In this document: in pieces, positions 1 to 10,200 of the stretch | Layout of the letters: each line of letters begins with the position of its first letter | How positions within the stretch are numbered: the first letter of the stretch is position 1 | Origin: an uncultured archaeon | Lineage (GTDB): Archaea; Nanobdellota; Nanobdellia; Pacearchaeales; GW2011-AR1 | Length of the DNA stretch: 39,694 nt | NCBI GenBank assembly: GCA_903873955.1 | Contig: CAIQQL010000142.1 | Coordinates: 1-39,694, forward strand | Reading direction: 5' to 3' | Program-made: the position numbers and the translations under genes | The notes under the pieces: generated by a model | Databases searched by the model: none | The model's input: only the letters and a program-made list of their open reading frames with translations | What the model was told of the DNA's origin: nothing

Positions 1-313
1 TGACAAAAAAACTTTTATTGAGATAGTAATTAAAAAATAGGGTGAAAATGATCAGGACTAAAGCTACAATAATCAGGGTTCTTCCTCTGCCCGGATGGAA
101 CTTTTCCTCATCTTTTTTCAAGGTAGAGAACACCAGAATCATATAGATGAGGCAGATGCCTGTGAATGAGGTGACAAGAAGATATCCTCCTACAAGATAC
201 AAAAGTATGCTCTCAAGATTGATGAGCCAAAAATAGGCAAAGATGATAAGGCCTGCACCGACAACTCCCCGTAGGAACCTGTCTATCTGTCCCTCATTTT
301 TTATTTTCCACAT
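1..313 (-). CDS. DUF2892/YgaP-TM-like small membrane protein, truncated by window edge (3' end missing)
   Basis: Manual reverse-strand translation from ATG at 313: MWKIKNEGQIDRFLRGVVGAGLIIFAYFWL...YLLVTSFTGICLIYMILVFSTLKKDEEKFHPG...; open to the window edge. 'N.G..DR..R...G' followed by two hydrophobic helices resembles DUF2892. Not in the ORF track. Confidence 0.6.
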   Translation of the reverse strand, partial: MWKIKNEGQIDRFLRGVVGAGLIIFAYFWLINLESILLYLVGGYLLVTSFTGICLIYMILVFSTLKKDEEKFHPGRGRTLIIVALVLIIFTLFFNYYLNKSFFV

Positions 314-348
314 CTTCTTATTTACTCCTTCGGATATATAACTTTTTG

Positions 349-1527
349 CTAGTTGTATAATTTAAAATTAGCCCTTGCCTTTTCATCGCTTCGGTCAAAA
401 ACCTTTTTGATTTTAGATTTATAGGCTGGGAAGGTTCCGTTTTTTATCGCTGCCCTTGCCCCTTCAAGCAGGCGGGTCAGGAAATAGATGTTATGGTAAC
501 TCACCAGGCGGTATCCATTCCCCTCCTCTTGGGTGATCTGGTACCTGAGGTACGCTCTAGAATAATGAGTACACGCAAGACACTTACACCCAGGCTCTAT
601 CGGTCTTTTGTCATTGACAAATTCTGCGTTGGTCAGCCGAACTTTCCCCTTGAAGGTGAACAACGTCCCTCTTCTGGCATTTTGTGTAGGGAACCTGGAA
701 TCAAACATGTCTACCCCTCGTGAAATGGCCTCTAGTATCTCCACAGGATGGCCTGCGCCCATCAGATAGACGATCTTATTTTCAGGGATGATTGATTTTT
801 GAACTTCAATACATCGGTATTCATCTTCCTTGGATTCACCTAATGCCAGACCTCCAAGGGAATATCCGTCAAAACCTATCGAGGTAAGCTCTTGCGCAGA
901 TTGTTTGCGAAGGTCACTATAAATCCCTCCTTGACAGATCCCGAAAAGAAGCTGCCGCTTATGGGGGGGCAACTTTGTTTGGAGTTTGGTATGGTGGATT
1001 CGGCAACGTTTTGCCCAGAGAGCCGTCTTCCGGACTGCTTCTTCAATTTGTGCTTTGCTGTGTTCAAGGAGAGGCATGCTGTCAAGGCACATGGCAATGT
1101 CAGCATCAATCGCGAGCTGATATTCCATATCTTTTTCAGGACTGATGAACACTTCTTCATTATTGAAAGGATTCCTGAATCTTACTCCTTTTTCAGTGGA
1201 CCCGATATAACATTTTTTCGAATACATCTGAAACCCTCCCGAGTCGGTGGCCGTGACGCCTGAATAGTTCATGAATGTCCTTAGTCCGCCCATCTTCTTG
1301 ATCAATTTTGCTCCCGGTTTCATGGAAAGGACAAACATATTTGAAATAGTCGCAGGTACGCCTATCGCCTCTAGATCCTTGGTTGAGAGATACTTTACTG
1401 AGGCCTTAGTGGCCACCGGCATGAAAAAAGGGGTTTCTATTGGGCCATGCTTTGTCTGAAGGATGCCGACCCGTGCTTTGGTTTTCTTGTCCTTATCGGT
1501 AATTTGGAATGCTTCTGTGTCCATCAT
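349..1527 (-). CDS. tgt: tRNA-guanine transglycosylase, bacterial/eukaryotic-type (no archaeal PUA extension)
   Basis: ATDSGGFQMYS, LLFGICQGGIYSDLR, SLGGLALGES, GVDMFDSRFPTQNARRGTLFT, and a C.C..C...H zinc site (CKCLACTH). Confidence 0.9.
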   Translation of the reverse strand: MMDTEAFQITDKDKKTKARVGILQTKHGPIETPFFMPVATKASVKYLSTKDLEAIGVPATISNMFVLSMKPGAKLIKKMGGLRTFMNYSGVTATDSGGFQMYSKKCYIGSTEKGVRFRNPFNNEEVFISPEKDMEYQLAIDADIAMCLDSMPLLEHSKAQIEEAVRKTALWAKRCRIHHTKLQTKLPPHKRQLLFGICQGGIYSDLRKQSAQELTSIGFDGYSLGGLALGESKEDEYRCIEVQKSIIPENKIVYLMGAGHPVEILEAISRGVDMFDSRFPTQNARRGTLFTFKGKVRLTNAEFVNDKRPIEPGCKCLACTHYSRAYLRYQITQEEGNGYRLVSYHNIYFLTRLLEGARAAIKNGTFPAYKSKIKKVFDRSDEKARANFKLYN

Positions 1528-1611
1528 CGCTATGCAAGAATTCTTAATTTAAAAACTAATCCTTTAAGTAGTCAGGGAAGGTTTTTTAAAGTGTTAATTC
1601 TTTAAGTTTTC

Positions 1612-2541
1612 ATGTACTTTAAAAAGACTCTGGTATTTCTCGTCGTGGCATCCATGATGCTCCTGGGAATCATGGGAATTGCATCAGCACAATTAGACTT
1701 AGCAAGGACCGACAAGCTGAATTTTAATCATGTTATGGATATTTCTGGAATTTCTACAACTCCTGACTATTTGACCCCTGGTAAACCTGGCACTCTGCAA
1801 TTGACATTGAGGAATACCGGTGGTGAGATGTTAAAGGATGTCATCTTTAGGGTGAACTTTCCGGATAAGATTGCCCCCTCCAAGGGAATAGACTATTGGA
1901 AGACACAGATTATGTCATCAGGTGAAGCAAATACAATAACGCTCTCCTTGATTGTTCAGCCTGATGCAGGCGAGGGCGTATACAAGATTCCTTTCAGCGT
2001 GGATTATCTCAACTCTATTGGTGATGAACGGACTGAAAACGGCACGCTTAGCGTTTCTGTAGGCGGACGTCCAAATATGTTTGTTGAACTGAAAAGTGCA
2101 GATATCTATCAAGGCCATCCTTCAGGAACTGTAACGGTGAGGACGGTCAATAATAATCTGGCAAACGTGAAGTTTTTAACTGTTCAGTTAGGGACTTCTT
2201 CCCAGTATACGCTCTTAAGTTATCCGCGAGAATATGTGGGCGATTTGAAATCAGATGACACCCAAGAGACTGATTTCAAGATCCTGGTGCTCACAAATGA
2301 TCCAAAGGGCACCCTTCCTTCTTCCATCAGCCTTCCTGTGCAACTTGTCTACAAGGACTTTTTCAATCGCGACTTTGCTGATAATGTCACCTTGGTCCTT
2401 CCCATAAGAACGGCCGCTGAAATGGGCATCCAGCCGAGTTATGCAGTCTACTATGTGTTAGGCGTAGTGGTCATCATTCTGCTCTATATGATCTACAGGG
2501 AATACAAGAAGAGAAAAAAGAAACAGGCTCTGTATAAATAA
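1612..2541 (+). CDS. COG1361/NEW3-CARDB-like secreted protein with C-terminal TM anchor
   Basis: Signal peptide, 'LTPGKPGTLQLTLRNTGGEMLKDVIFRVNFP', C-terminal TM VYYVLGVVVIILLYMIY followed by a KKRKKK tail. TTTTTTAAA at ~1583-1590, about 26 nt upstream of ATG (leaderless). Confidence 0.7.
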   Translation: MYFKKTLVFLVVASMMLLGIMGIASAQLDLARTDKLNFNHVMDISGISTTPDYLTPGKPGTLQLTLRNTGGEMLKDVIFRVNFPDKIAPSKGIDYWKTQIMSSGEANTITLSLIVQPDAGEGVYKIPFSVDYLNSIGDERTENGTLSVSVGGRPNMFVELKSADIYQGHPSGTVTVRTVNNNLANVKFLTVQLGTSSQYTLLSYPREYVGDLKSDDTQETDFKILVLTNDPKGTLPSSISLPVQLVYKDFFNRDFADNVTLVLPIRTAAEMGIQPSYAVYYVLGVVVIILLYMIYREYKKRKKKQALYK

Positions 2542-2589
2542 TCGTCAAAACGACCAAATCTTTATAAACTTCTAATATTAAGAGAAAAT

Positions 2590-4368
2590 ATGAAAAAAAT
2601 AGGTTTAGGAATTCTTTTCATCCTCACCCTTGCGATTTTTGCAGTCGGAGTTCATGCAGAAGATGCAGTAGTTATCAATTCTAAAAATTGGCAGGATGTC
2701 TACAATGGGCTTGTCTATGCGAATATGCTAAAAAAGTCTGCAAGTTTTATCACTACATATGATCAGGGTATCGATCTGATCAATCTTCTTGATAAATCCA
2801 AGACAAACATCCTGCTCATCGAATCTTCAGACAACAAGGTAATCTATGACTATGGATCCAATCTGCGAAGTAAAGGTTTCACAGTGGAAACCTTGCAAGG
2901 CACAACAACCCAGATAAACCTGCAATTGGCAAAACGTTCGGGTGCGACAAGGTTTTTTGTCCTGGATGACGCGTTTGGCTACAATGCCATTGCAATTGGT
3001 GGATACTGTGTTGCTTCACAAAGCATGCCTATTTTTGCCAATAATAAGAATTATGGGGAAGTGAAATCGTTCTTGCAAACGGTTTCTAATCCAAGGGTGA
3101 CTTCATATGGGCGGGTTGATCGGGAAGTGAAGGCGACGATTGCTCCTTATTTGACAGAAACAATCAACAAAGGGAATAAGTTCTTGAATAACATTGAAGT
3201 TTTCAAAAAGCATCTTTCTCTATCCGGAAGGAACCAGATTGTCATGACTGATGGGGGTGTTATTGAGGCAGAGATCCTCTCAGGCATGGATCCTGTCATG
3301 CTCGTAGGCGAGACCGAAGTTCCTGCCGATGTCATTCAGATGATCAAAGACGCAAATATCAAGGTTGGAGTGGCAATCGGGACAAATATTTTCGGTAATG
3401 CCAAAACAATAAAGGACGCTACAGGCATAAAGACCTTGGTTAAGTTTGGCCAGGGTCGAAATCAGGTCGAGTATCCTCTGGATACCGTCGTGCTTCCTTC
3501 TTTTGAATATCTTTTAGATATCACCCATGTGGAATATAATCTCATCACGCAAAAGCTGACCCTTACTTTCTCTAATCCAAGTACAAGGAATTTCCTTATC
3601 TTCAAAGGAGATTATAACATCCTCTCTCAAGACAAATCTATTGCAACTACCGGCGATAATGACTCAGTCTATGTCTCCCAGGATGGCACTATCACCACGA
3701 CCTATGACAATATCAATCTTGTAGACTATGCCAATAAAGACCTGACCTTGCAGGCACAGGTGCTCATGGGTGAAGACACAGGGGCCCTTGAATATGTCCT
3801 TAAAAAAGATGTGCCAATCACTTTCTCAAAATTTGACGATAGCTCTGACATCCAGATTGTCTCAGCAAAATATAACCAGTATGCAAAACGCTTTGAGATC
3901 CAGATTAAAAATACGGGTTCAGTAGAAGTATATACCCGTGCACAGATAAATGATTTCCTCATTGCTGGAGAAAAAAACACGCTTTCTTCAACGGGCGATC
4001 CAGTCAAGCTCGCTCCTGGAGAAACCAAAGATATCAAGATTGTATCGCCTCAGGGATTGGAACAGTCCGACTTTGACGATAATCCTCTTATCCATGGCAA
4101 ATCCTATTATGGTCAACGTGCCGATGTCCTCATCAAATCTAAACTCTTTGACCTGAAGTATGATGTAGTCTCGGGCAGAGGGCTTTCAACAGGTATCCTT
4201 GGTGCCTTCTTGGGCGTCTTCGGGACTATGCAGTGGTATTATTGGGTGATTGTGTTCATCATCGTGATAGTCCTTATCTGGCTTATCCTCCTTTTATTAA
4301 GAAGACGTAAGAACGAGGGCTCGGGTTCTTCACGAGTTACTGGAAAAGTATCCTCAAATATATCCTAA
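2590..4368 (+). CDS. Surface protein with CWB2-like (cell-wall-binding repeat 2-like) N-terminal region, CARDB-like C-terminal segment and C-terminal TM
   Basis: Signal peptide; repeated 'DAVVINSKNWQDVYNGLVYANML...', 'ATRFFVLDDAFGYNAIAIGGYCVASQSMPIFANN...' and 'NQIVMTDGGVIEAEILSGMDPVMLVG...' pattern resembling CWB2 repeats; TM WYYWVIVFIIVIVLIWLILLLL plus RRRK. TTTATAAA at 2561-2568, 26 nt before ATG. Confidence 0.55.
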   Translation: MKKIGLGILFILTLAIFAVGVHAEDAVVINSKNWQDVYNGLVYANMLKKSASFITTYDQGIDLINLLDKSKTNILLIESSDNKVIYDYGSNLRSKGFTVETLQGTTTQINLQLAKRSGATRFFVLDDAFGYNAIAIGGYCVASQSMPIFANNKNYGEVKSFLQTVSNPRVTSYGRVDREVKATIAPYLTETINKGNKFLNNIEVFKKHLSLSGRNQIVMTDGGVIEAEILSGMDPVMLVGETEVPADVIQMIKDANIKVGVAIGTNIFGNAKTIKDATGIKTLVKFGQGRNQVEYPLDTVVLPSFEYLLDITHVEYNLITQKLTLTFSNPSTRNFLIFKGDYNILSQDKSIATTGDNDSVYVSQDGTITTTYDNINLVDYANKDLTLQAQVLMGEDTGALEYVLKKDVPITFSKFDDSSDIQIVSAKYNQYAKRFEIQIKNTGSVEVYTRAQINDFLIAGEKNTLSSTGDPVKLAPGETKDIKIVSPQGLEQSDFDDNPLIHGKSYYGQRADVLIKSKLFDLKYDVVSGRGLSTGILGAFLGVFGTMQWYYWVIVFIIVIVLIWLILLLLRRRKNEGSGSSRVTGKVSSNIS

Positions 4369-4433
4369 ACCTCCTTCTGTCAGTCATAACGGTCCAGGGT
4401 ATCTTTTTCTAAGGAATGAGGTCTGGAATGTTA

Positions 4434-4458
4434 TCACTTTTTATCAGGAAAAAAGTGA
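4434..4458. promoter_or_regulatory. Perfect 9-bp inverted repeat TCACTTTTT-N7-AAAAAGTGA upstream of ABC exporter
   Basis: Direct reading: arms 4434-4442 and 4450-4458, just upstream of TATA-like CTTAAATATAC. Confidence 0.5.
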
Positions 4459-4506
4459 AACACTTAAATATACACTTTTCCAAAAAATATTGCAAGGTTA
4501 TCTGAA

Positions 4507-6297
4507 ATGACTTTTCCAATAATAAACATACTGAAGACTGAATGGGGCTATCTCGGAAAGAGAAAGAAACTCTTTGTTGGTTATATCCTCTTGTTTGTTC
4601 TGGCCGGGCTAGTGGAACTTTCGTTTCCTTATATTATTGGATCAGCTTTTAACTCCATTCAGAACACTATAACCTCTAGAGCTGAGCTTAATCAGCTTCT
4701 GTTTAAGATCGCGCTCTTGTTTTTTGTGATGTTGGTCTTCTGGATCCTGCATGGCACAGCAAGGGTCTTGGAGACGACAACCTCTTTTTATGTGAAAAAG
4801 AACTATATCAATGACAAACTGCGCATCATCTTCAAACTGCCAATCAAATGGCATAAGGATAACCATTCTGGGGATACCATTGACAAGATCAATCGGGCTT
4901 CTGGTGCATTGGAGGACTTCTCAGGTCAGATGACCTATAGGATCGCCTATGCGATTGTCAACTTTTTCGGGTCAATCCTCATTCTTTCTTTGATTGACTG
5001 GAAAATTGGGATCTTCACCTTGGTTTTTGCGATCTTCACCTTGTTTATTGTCTCACGTGTCGATCGGCGTCTTGAAGCGATCTACAAGGACCTAAACAAG
5101 TTCAGTAATGATTTCTCCACAGCATTTTTTGATTATGTCAGCAATGTGACGACCATCATCACACTCAGGCTGAGGAGAACAATCTCAGATGAACTGAACA
5201 GTAAACAAGCAGTCTCTTATAAAGCGTTCAAGAGCAGCACCATTATCAATGAGGCAAAATGGGGATTTGCCAGTCTTGCCATACAACTGATGACGGTGGT
5301 CGCATTGAGCTATCGGGCGTACACGGAATTCGGTCTTACGGGAGGCATCATGATCGGGACATTGTACATGCTTTATGGGTACCTGAAGAACATAGGTGAC
5401 ACTTACTATCAGTTTGCAGATCTTTATGGGCAGATTGTGAGATACAATGCCAGAATTGAGGGAGCATATGCGTTAGATGAAGAATATGCTAAGCTTGGAG
5501 AGGTGGAGACTGGGAATATGCCTCGCAACTGGAAGAGACTTGAGATGAGAAACCTCTCTTTTACATATGACAAGAATGGGAAATTTACGCATATCGATCA
5601 CATCAACTTCTCTTTCAACAAAGGCCAGAAGATAGCTTTGGTAGGGGAGAGCGGAAGCGGCAAGAGCACAATCCTCACCTTGATTAGGGGGTTATATCAA
5701 CCTCGATCAGGAGACATCTATTGTGATGGGAAACTTATGCCGCAAGGGATTGTGGATATCAAGGATAAAGTCACGCTTATCCCCCAAGAGCCCGAGATCT
5801 TCAACAACTCTTTCAAGTATAATATCACGATGAACCTGCGTGTGCATGAGCAGGACTTGAAAAAAGCTATTGAGATGGCCCAATTAAAACCTGTGATGGA
5901 AAAACTGCCCAAGGGACTTGATACGAGTGTCATGGAAAAAGGGGTCTCTCTTTCTGGTGGGGAAAAACAGCGGCTGGCTCTGGCAAGAGGCCTTCTTGCT
6001 GCAAGAAAAAGCGACATCATCCTTTTAGATGAGCCTACGAGCAGTGTAGACAGTTTGAATGAGTTGAAGATTCATGAGAATATCTTCCGGGATTTCAAAA
6101 ATAAGACGATCATCTCTTCTATACATCGTTTGCATCTGCTTGACAAGTTTGACTATATCTACCTGTTTTCACGAGGGAAGATCATCGGCCAAGGTACGTT
6201 TGAGCAGATGAAGAACAACCCTCATTTTAAGAGCATGTGGGTCAGGTATAACCGAGAGAAAAAAGAGGACAGGAAATTAGGGGAAAAAGAAAAATAG
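4507..6297 (+). CDS. ABC exporter (fused permease-ATPase, MsbA/MdlB type)
   Basis: N-terminal TM region; Walker A GESGSGKST, signature LSGGEKQRLALARGL, Walker B IILLDEPTSSVD, H-loop SSIHRL. Confidence 0.92.
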   Translation: MTFPIINILKTEWGYLGKRKKLFVGYILLFVLAGLVELSFPYIIGSAFNSIQNTITSRAELNQLLFKIALLFFVMLVFWILHGTARVLETTTSFYVKKNYINDKLRIIFKLPIKWHKDNHSGDTIDKINRASGALEDFSGQMTYRIAYAIVNFFGSILILSLIDWKIGIFTLVFAIFTLFIVSRVDRRLEAIYKDLNKFSNDFSTAFFDYVSNVTTIITLRLRRTISDELNSKQAVSYKAFKSSTIINEAKWGFASLAIQLMTVVALSYRAYTEFGLTGGIMIGTLYMLYGYLKNIGDTYYQFADLYGQIVRYNARIEGAYALDEEYAKLGEVETGNMPRNWKRLEMRNLSFTYDKNGKFTHIDHINFSFNKGQKIALVGESGSGKSTILTLIRGLYQPRSGDIYCDGKLMPQGIVDIKDKVTLIPQEPEIFNNSFKYNITMNLRVHEQDLKKAIEMAQLKPVMEKLPKGLDTSVMEKGVSLSGGEKQRLALARGLLAARKSDIILLDEPTSSVDSLNELKIHENIFRDFKNKTIISSIHRLHLLDKFDYIYLFSRGKIIGQGTFEQMKNNPHFKSMWVRYNREKKEDRKLGEKEK

Positions 6298-6333
6298 GCA
6301 GTGTTGTTAAATTCTCGGTAATATGTCCTGGGG

Positions 6334-6708
6334 CTAATGAAATGATTGGATTACCCTTTCAATGCCGCTGATAAGTTCCGCGCTGTTCCCATATGGTACC
6401 CATAAGGAAGACACTTTTTTTAATGAATTGGAGGGTTTTGCGTCTGCTTTGTAAAGAAAAGCGATGGGAATGCCCCGTGCATCTGCCCATCCTATCTCAA
6501 CACCCTGTGCAGTGGACTTCAGTGAAACTTCTGCCAACACAAGGTCAATTCTCCTTTCTAAGATGAGCGCTCTTGAATCATAGGGAGCATCGCTATGTTC
6601 ATGGGGAAAAATAAATCGATGTGTATGTGAGAAAGCGCTGGCCTGGATTGGGGCATACAACTCCTCCCGATAGTTCATATCCCTGGAATGGGTCACATAA
6701 ATCTGCAT
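6334..6708 (-). CDS. Nucleoside 2-deoxyribosyltransferase-like protein
   Basis: MQIYVTHSRDMNYREELYAPI...RRIDLVLAEVSLKSTAQGVEIGWADARGIPIAFLYK; typical N-terminal strand and 'D..lAEvS..s.G.g.Eig.A' motif. Confidence 0.6.
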   Translation of the reverse strand: MQIYVTHSRDMNYREELYAPIQASAFSHTHRFIFPHEHSDAPYDSRALILERRIDLVLAEVSLKSTAQGVEIGWADARGIPIAFLYKADAKPSNSLKKVSSLWVPYGNSAELISGIERVIQSFH

Positions 6709-6742
6709 ATCCCTGCTTTGGGTTGCGCCTTCTTAAGGTTAT

Positions 6743-7255
6743 CTATGGCCTTTTGACTGGTGACAAACTGGCCACATCCTGCTTGTCCACTCTTCTTTGC
6801 AGTTTAGACTTGTAGGAAAGGAGCTTGTCCTTGGAGACTACGTGGAGGTTGACTCTCCCATATACTTTCTTCCTCGGGTTATTGACAAACGTTTTGAAAA
6901 AGATCCATCTGTTTTGGGATTTATCAAATATCCTGGTTTTTTCTATCCCGCACAGGTCTATCTCCTGACCTGAATACTTCAAGGTGATAAGATCCACCTG
7001 CCAGTTATGGTCATCATATCGTTTCAGTTTTGTTTTGGCATGGGCTTTAACTAGTTCTGAGACTCTGTCAAGGTATCTTTCTTCAATGCAGATGTCAATA
7101 TCTGCAAGTTCCCTGGTTGAACCATAGATGTTGGCAGCAAATCCTCCAAAGACGACATACGGAATCTTATGGCTTTTGAGAAGATGGTCAATCCAGACAA
7201 GGGCTTTTTTTGTGTCTCTTCTGGGTCTGTGAAGCGGTCGTTTTGCTTTTTTCAT
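6743..7255 (-). CDS. Nucleotidyltransferase-fold protein (AbiEii/MNT-like)
   Basis: VVFGGFAANIYGSTRELADIDICIEE. The track start at 7258 is GTG; an ATG at 7255 is preferred. Abuts the stop codon (7258-7260) of the giant gene. Confidence 0.6.
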   Translation of the reverse strand: MKKAKRPLHRPRRDTKKALVWIDHLLKSHKIPYVVFGGFAANIYGSTRELADIDICIEERYLDRVSELVKAHAKTKLKRYDDHNWQVDLITLKYSGQEIDLCGIEKTRIFDKSQNRWIFFKTFVNNPRKKVYGRVNLHVVSKDKLLSYKSKLQRRVDKQDVASLSPVKRP

Positions 7256-7257
7256 CA

Positions 7258-10200
7258 CTAGATCTCATAATAAATGTTCAGGAGATGGCTTGATCCTTTG
7301 TAGTTCTCCAGGGCGATAGGGACCTTGATCTCATAGTCATAGCTTCCAAATGCCCCCTGCTGTGAGCTATTGATGGCAGCGACAAAGACAAGGTCTTCAT
7401 TTACTGCAGTACTGAACTCTCCAGTCCCGAGGTCCTGGGTAGTGTCCCATAACATTCCCGTCTTGAAGGCCGTGCTGTTGGTGCTTTTGATTGTAGGGAC
7501 ATACTGGAGGGGAGTCCCGTAGATATTATAGGTTGCGCTGGTTCGCGGAGTGCTGCCATCAATACTATAACTGTCATTCACATTGCCGGGGTAAATGGAA
7601 AGATTCAAGACCTGGTCAACTTCATTGAAGTCATTCGAAGCATTGCCATTGGATTTGGTCCTGCCAATCGCTTGTAGGCTGGCCCAACTTATGGATCGGT
7701 CCTTATTAACAAAGTAGATGTTCTTGACAGGGTCAGTACCGAAGTTGAAGAGGATGCTGCTATTGCCTAACAGTTTCATGGCAGTCGAATTGCCATAGAA
7801 GACCTGGTAGAGAAGGCTTGAATCAAAGGCGACCTGGATACTGCGGTTACCGCCGCTCCAATTATAATTTCCTGAGAGGTCATAGGCCAGGCAGTTCCAG
7901 GTATAATTGCCTGTATACAGCTGTACTGTCCAGTTGACCGTGACACTGGAAGTGCCGTTGACGTCCGTGGTCTGGACAAGGGAAAATGACTGGTTCTGGG
8001 AGTTGGTCAGATACAGGCTCAGATTACGTAAGCCAATGCTGTCTGTGGCGTTACAGCTGAACTGTTGTAATAGCGGATAGCTGGTGGTATTGGTGAGACT
8101 AGCATTTGGGATCAGGGCATTTACGATTGGTGGAGTGGTGTCGATAATCAAGGTGTCATTCCAGCCGCTCACTGCCCTGTTTCCCGCAAAATCAAATGCC
8201 TGATAGAACCATTTATAGACTCCTTCGACAAGCTGGACCACGATACCTAAGATAGTGTTTAATACCTTGGGGACAAACGTCACGGTGGTCATGTTGATGA
8301 GGGCTCCCGTCGCATTATCATAGATAAAGATGGTCGCATTTCGAATTCCGCTTCGGTCATCACTGAGATTGACCGTGAAATTGTTCGTAAGCGTATTGCT
8401 ATACTCTGTCTTAGGGCCGCTGCCTCCGCCACCACCACCTCCGCCACCTCCACTGACGGCTGAGATGATAGTCACATTTGGAGCGATGTAATCAAGGGTC
8501 ACATTACGGGTCTCGGTCCAGGCGCAGTTATTTGAGACATCGCAGGAACTGGCATTGAAGTAGTATACTCCCTGGGCAGGCGGATTGAAGCTTAAGAAAA
8601 GGTAATTGGTGCTGACATTGGTGAAATTGAGAAGGCTGCCTGAGGCGTTATAGACGTATAAGGTGACATTCCTGACTCCTGATTGCCCGTCCAATGCACT
8701 GACATTGATGAGGATGCTCGAGTTCGTGGATGAGCTGGAGTTGTCAGTAGGGTTGGCAAAGACGATGGTTGGAGCAAGAGTGTCACTCGCAGAACCATTG
8801 ATCAGCACACTGTCCATGGTCGTTAGGGTGTCAGACCCTGATTTTGCACAGTTCACCGTCCAGTTGAAGGTGCCATTTGAAATAAAGCTTCTAGTGTATT
8901 GATACAGATTGACGGTGGTGTTTTCAATCATGACATTTCCTTTAGAGTCTGAGAAATTAATGATACAAATGGAGCCACTGATGAAATTGTTGTTGCTGAT
9001 GCGTGTATAATTTGCAAAGAACGTCACTGGTTGGCCTGGGAACTTGGTTTGTCCTCCCCTGAAAACTCCCGAGTCAGTCTCATCCCAGATGGTCAGTCTA
9101 GATTTCGACCCTGTAGTGTATGAAGTAAAGTGAGTTACAGTAAACGATGCGATTCCAGTGAGATTACTATAGCTCACATTTGTACAAATGGACGTATTGC
9201 AGATAACTCCATTCATATAGACATCAGGCGTTTCGGTCCAGGGAAGATTCTTGATAAATATGGTTGCTGTGGAATTGAAACTCATGTCAACACCAAAGGT
9301 CACCGTGACATTGTTATAAGTCAGGTTGGTGTATGCGTCAAAACTTTGGTAGGTGACATTGACGCATCCGGGCCAGATGACCTTGTCATAGTCAGTTTCA
9401 AGGATAGCGGTACCATTACACACTCTTGTCAGGTCAGGCAGGCTTGACCAGTTGGTGGTGTTGCCATTAAACAGGGTTGGATCAGTAAGGGGAAGAGATT
9501 CAATAATATACCTGATGACGCGGGTTTCCGAATCATTGAAGTTCCCGCCTACATCATACGTTCGTACTCTCCAGGTGTAGGTGCCATTACCCAGGGTGTA
9601 ATTGAACGATGCATTGACTGAAGGGCTGAGCAGTGATACACCCTGAACCACGGCGCCATTGATATACAGCTCTATTCTGGTGATGTTCTTATTATCACTT
9701 GCAGAATAAGATAATGTCACAAAACCATCTCCATCAATGGAATTATTTGCCGGACTGATGAGGGTCAGGGAAGGAGGGATGATATCTATGGCCAAGGTGA
9801 TGTTTCTTTTTTCAGTGTTATTGCAATTGCCAGAGGTATCACAGGAACTTGCATTGAAAAAATAAGTCCCATTGACCAGGCCAGTCCTGTTGAGGTAGTA
9901 ATAACCTCCGTTCGCTGATGAAACGTTGATGAGTGCTCCACTGGCATTATAGACATAGATCGTGATATTGCTCACAACACCATTGTCTACTGCCATGGTA
10001 TTAATAGGAATATAAGGGGTGTATACTATTGACCCAGAATCAGGTGTGGGGGAGAGAAAAGTGATTACTGGAGGTTTTACATCGACAATGATTGTGCCAT
10101 TTGCGTTGAGATTGAAATAAGGGGTATAGGTAAGCGACCCGCTGTCAATCGCTCTGCATCTGAAGTCAACCCCTGTCTGAGGTTGTTCATTGAAGATGTT

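Noticed and set aside
492-1459. Plus-strand ORFs over tgt (493-723, 892-1263, 1271-1459)
   Set aside because: Antisense to a confidently identified conserved enzyme; no domain signal.
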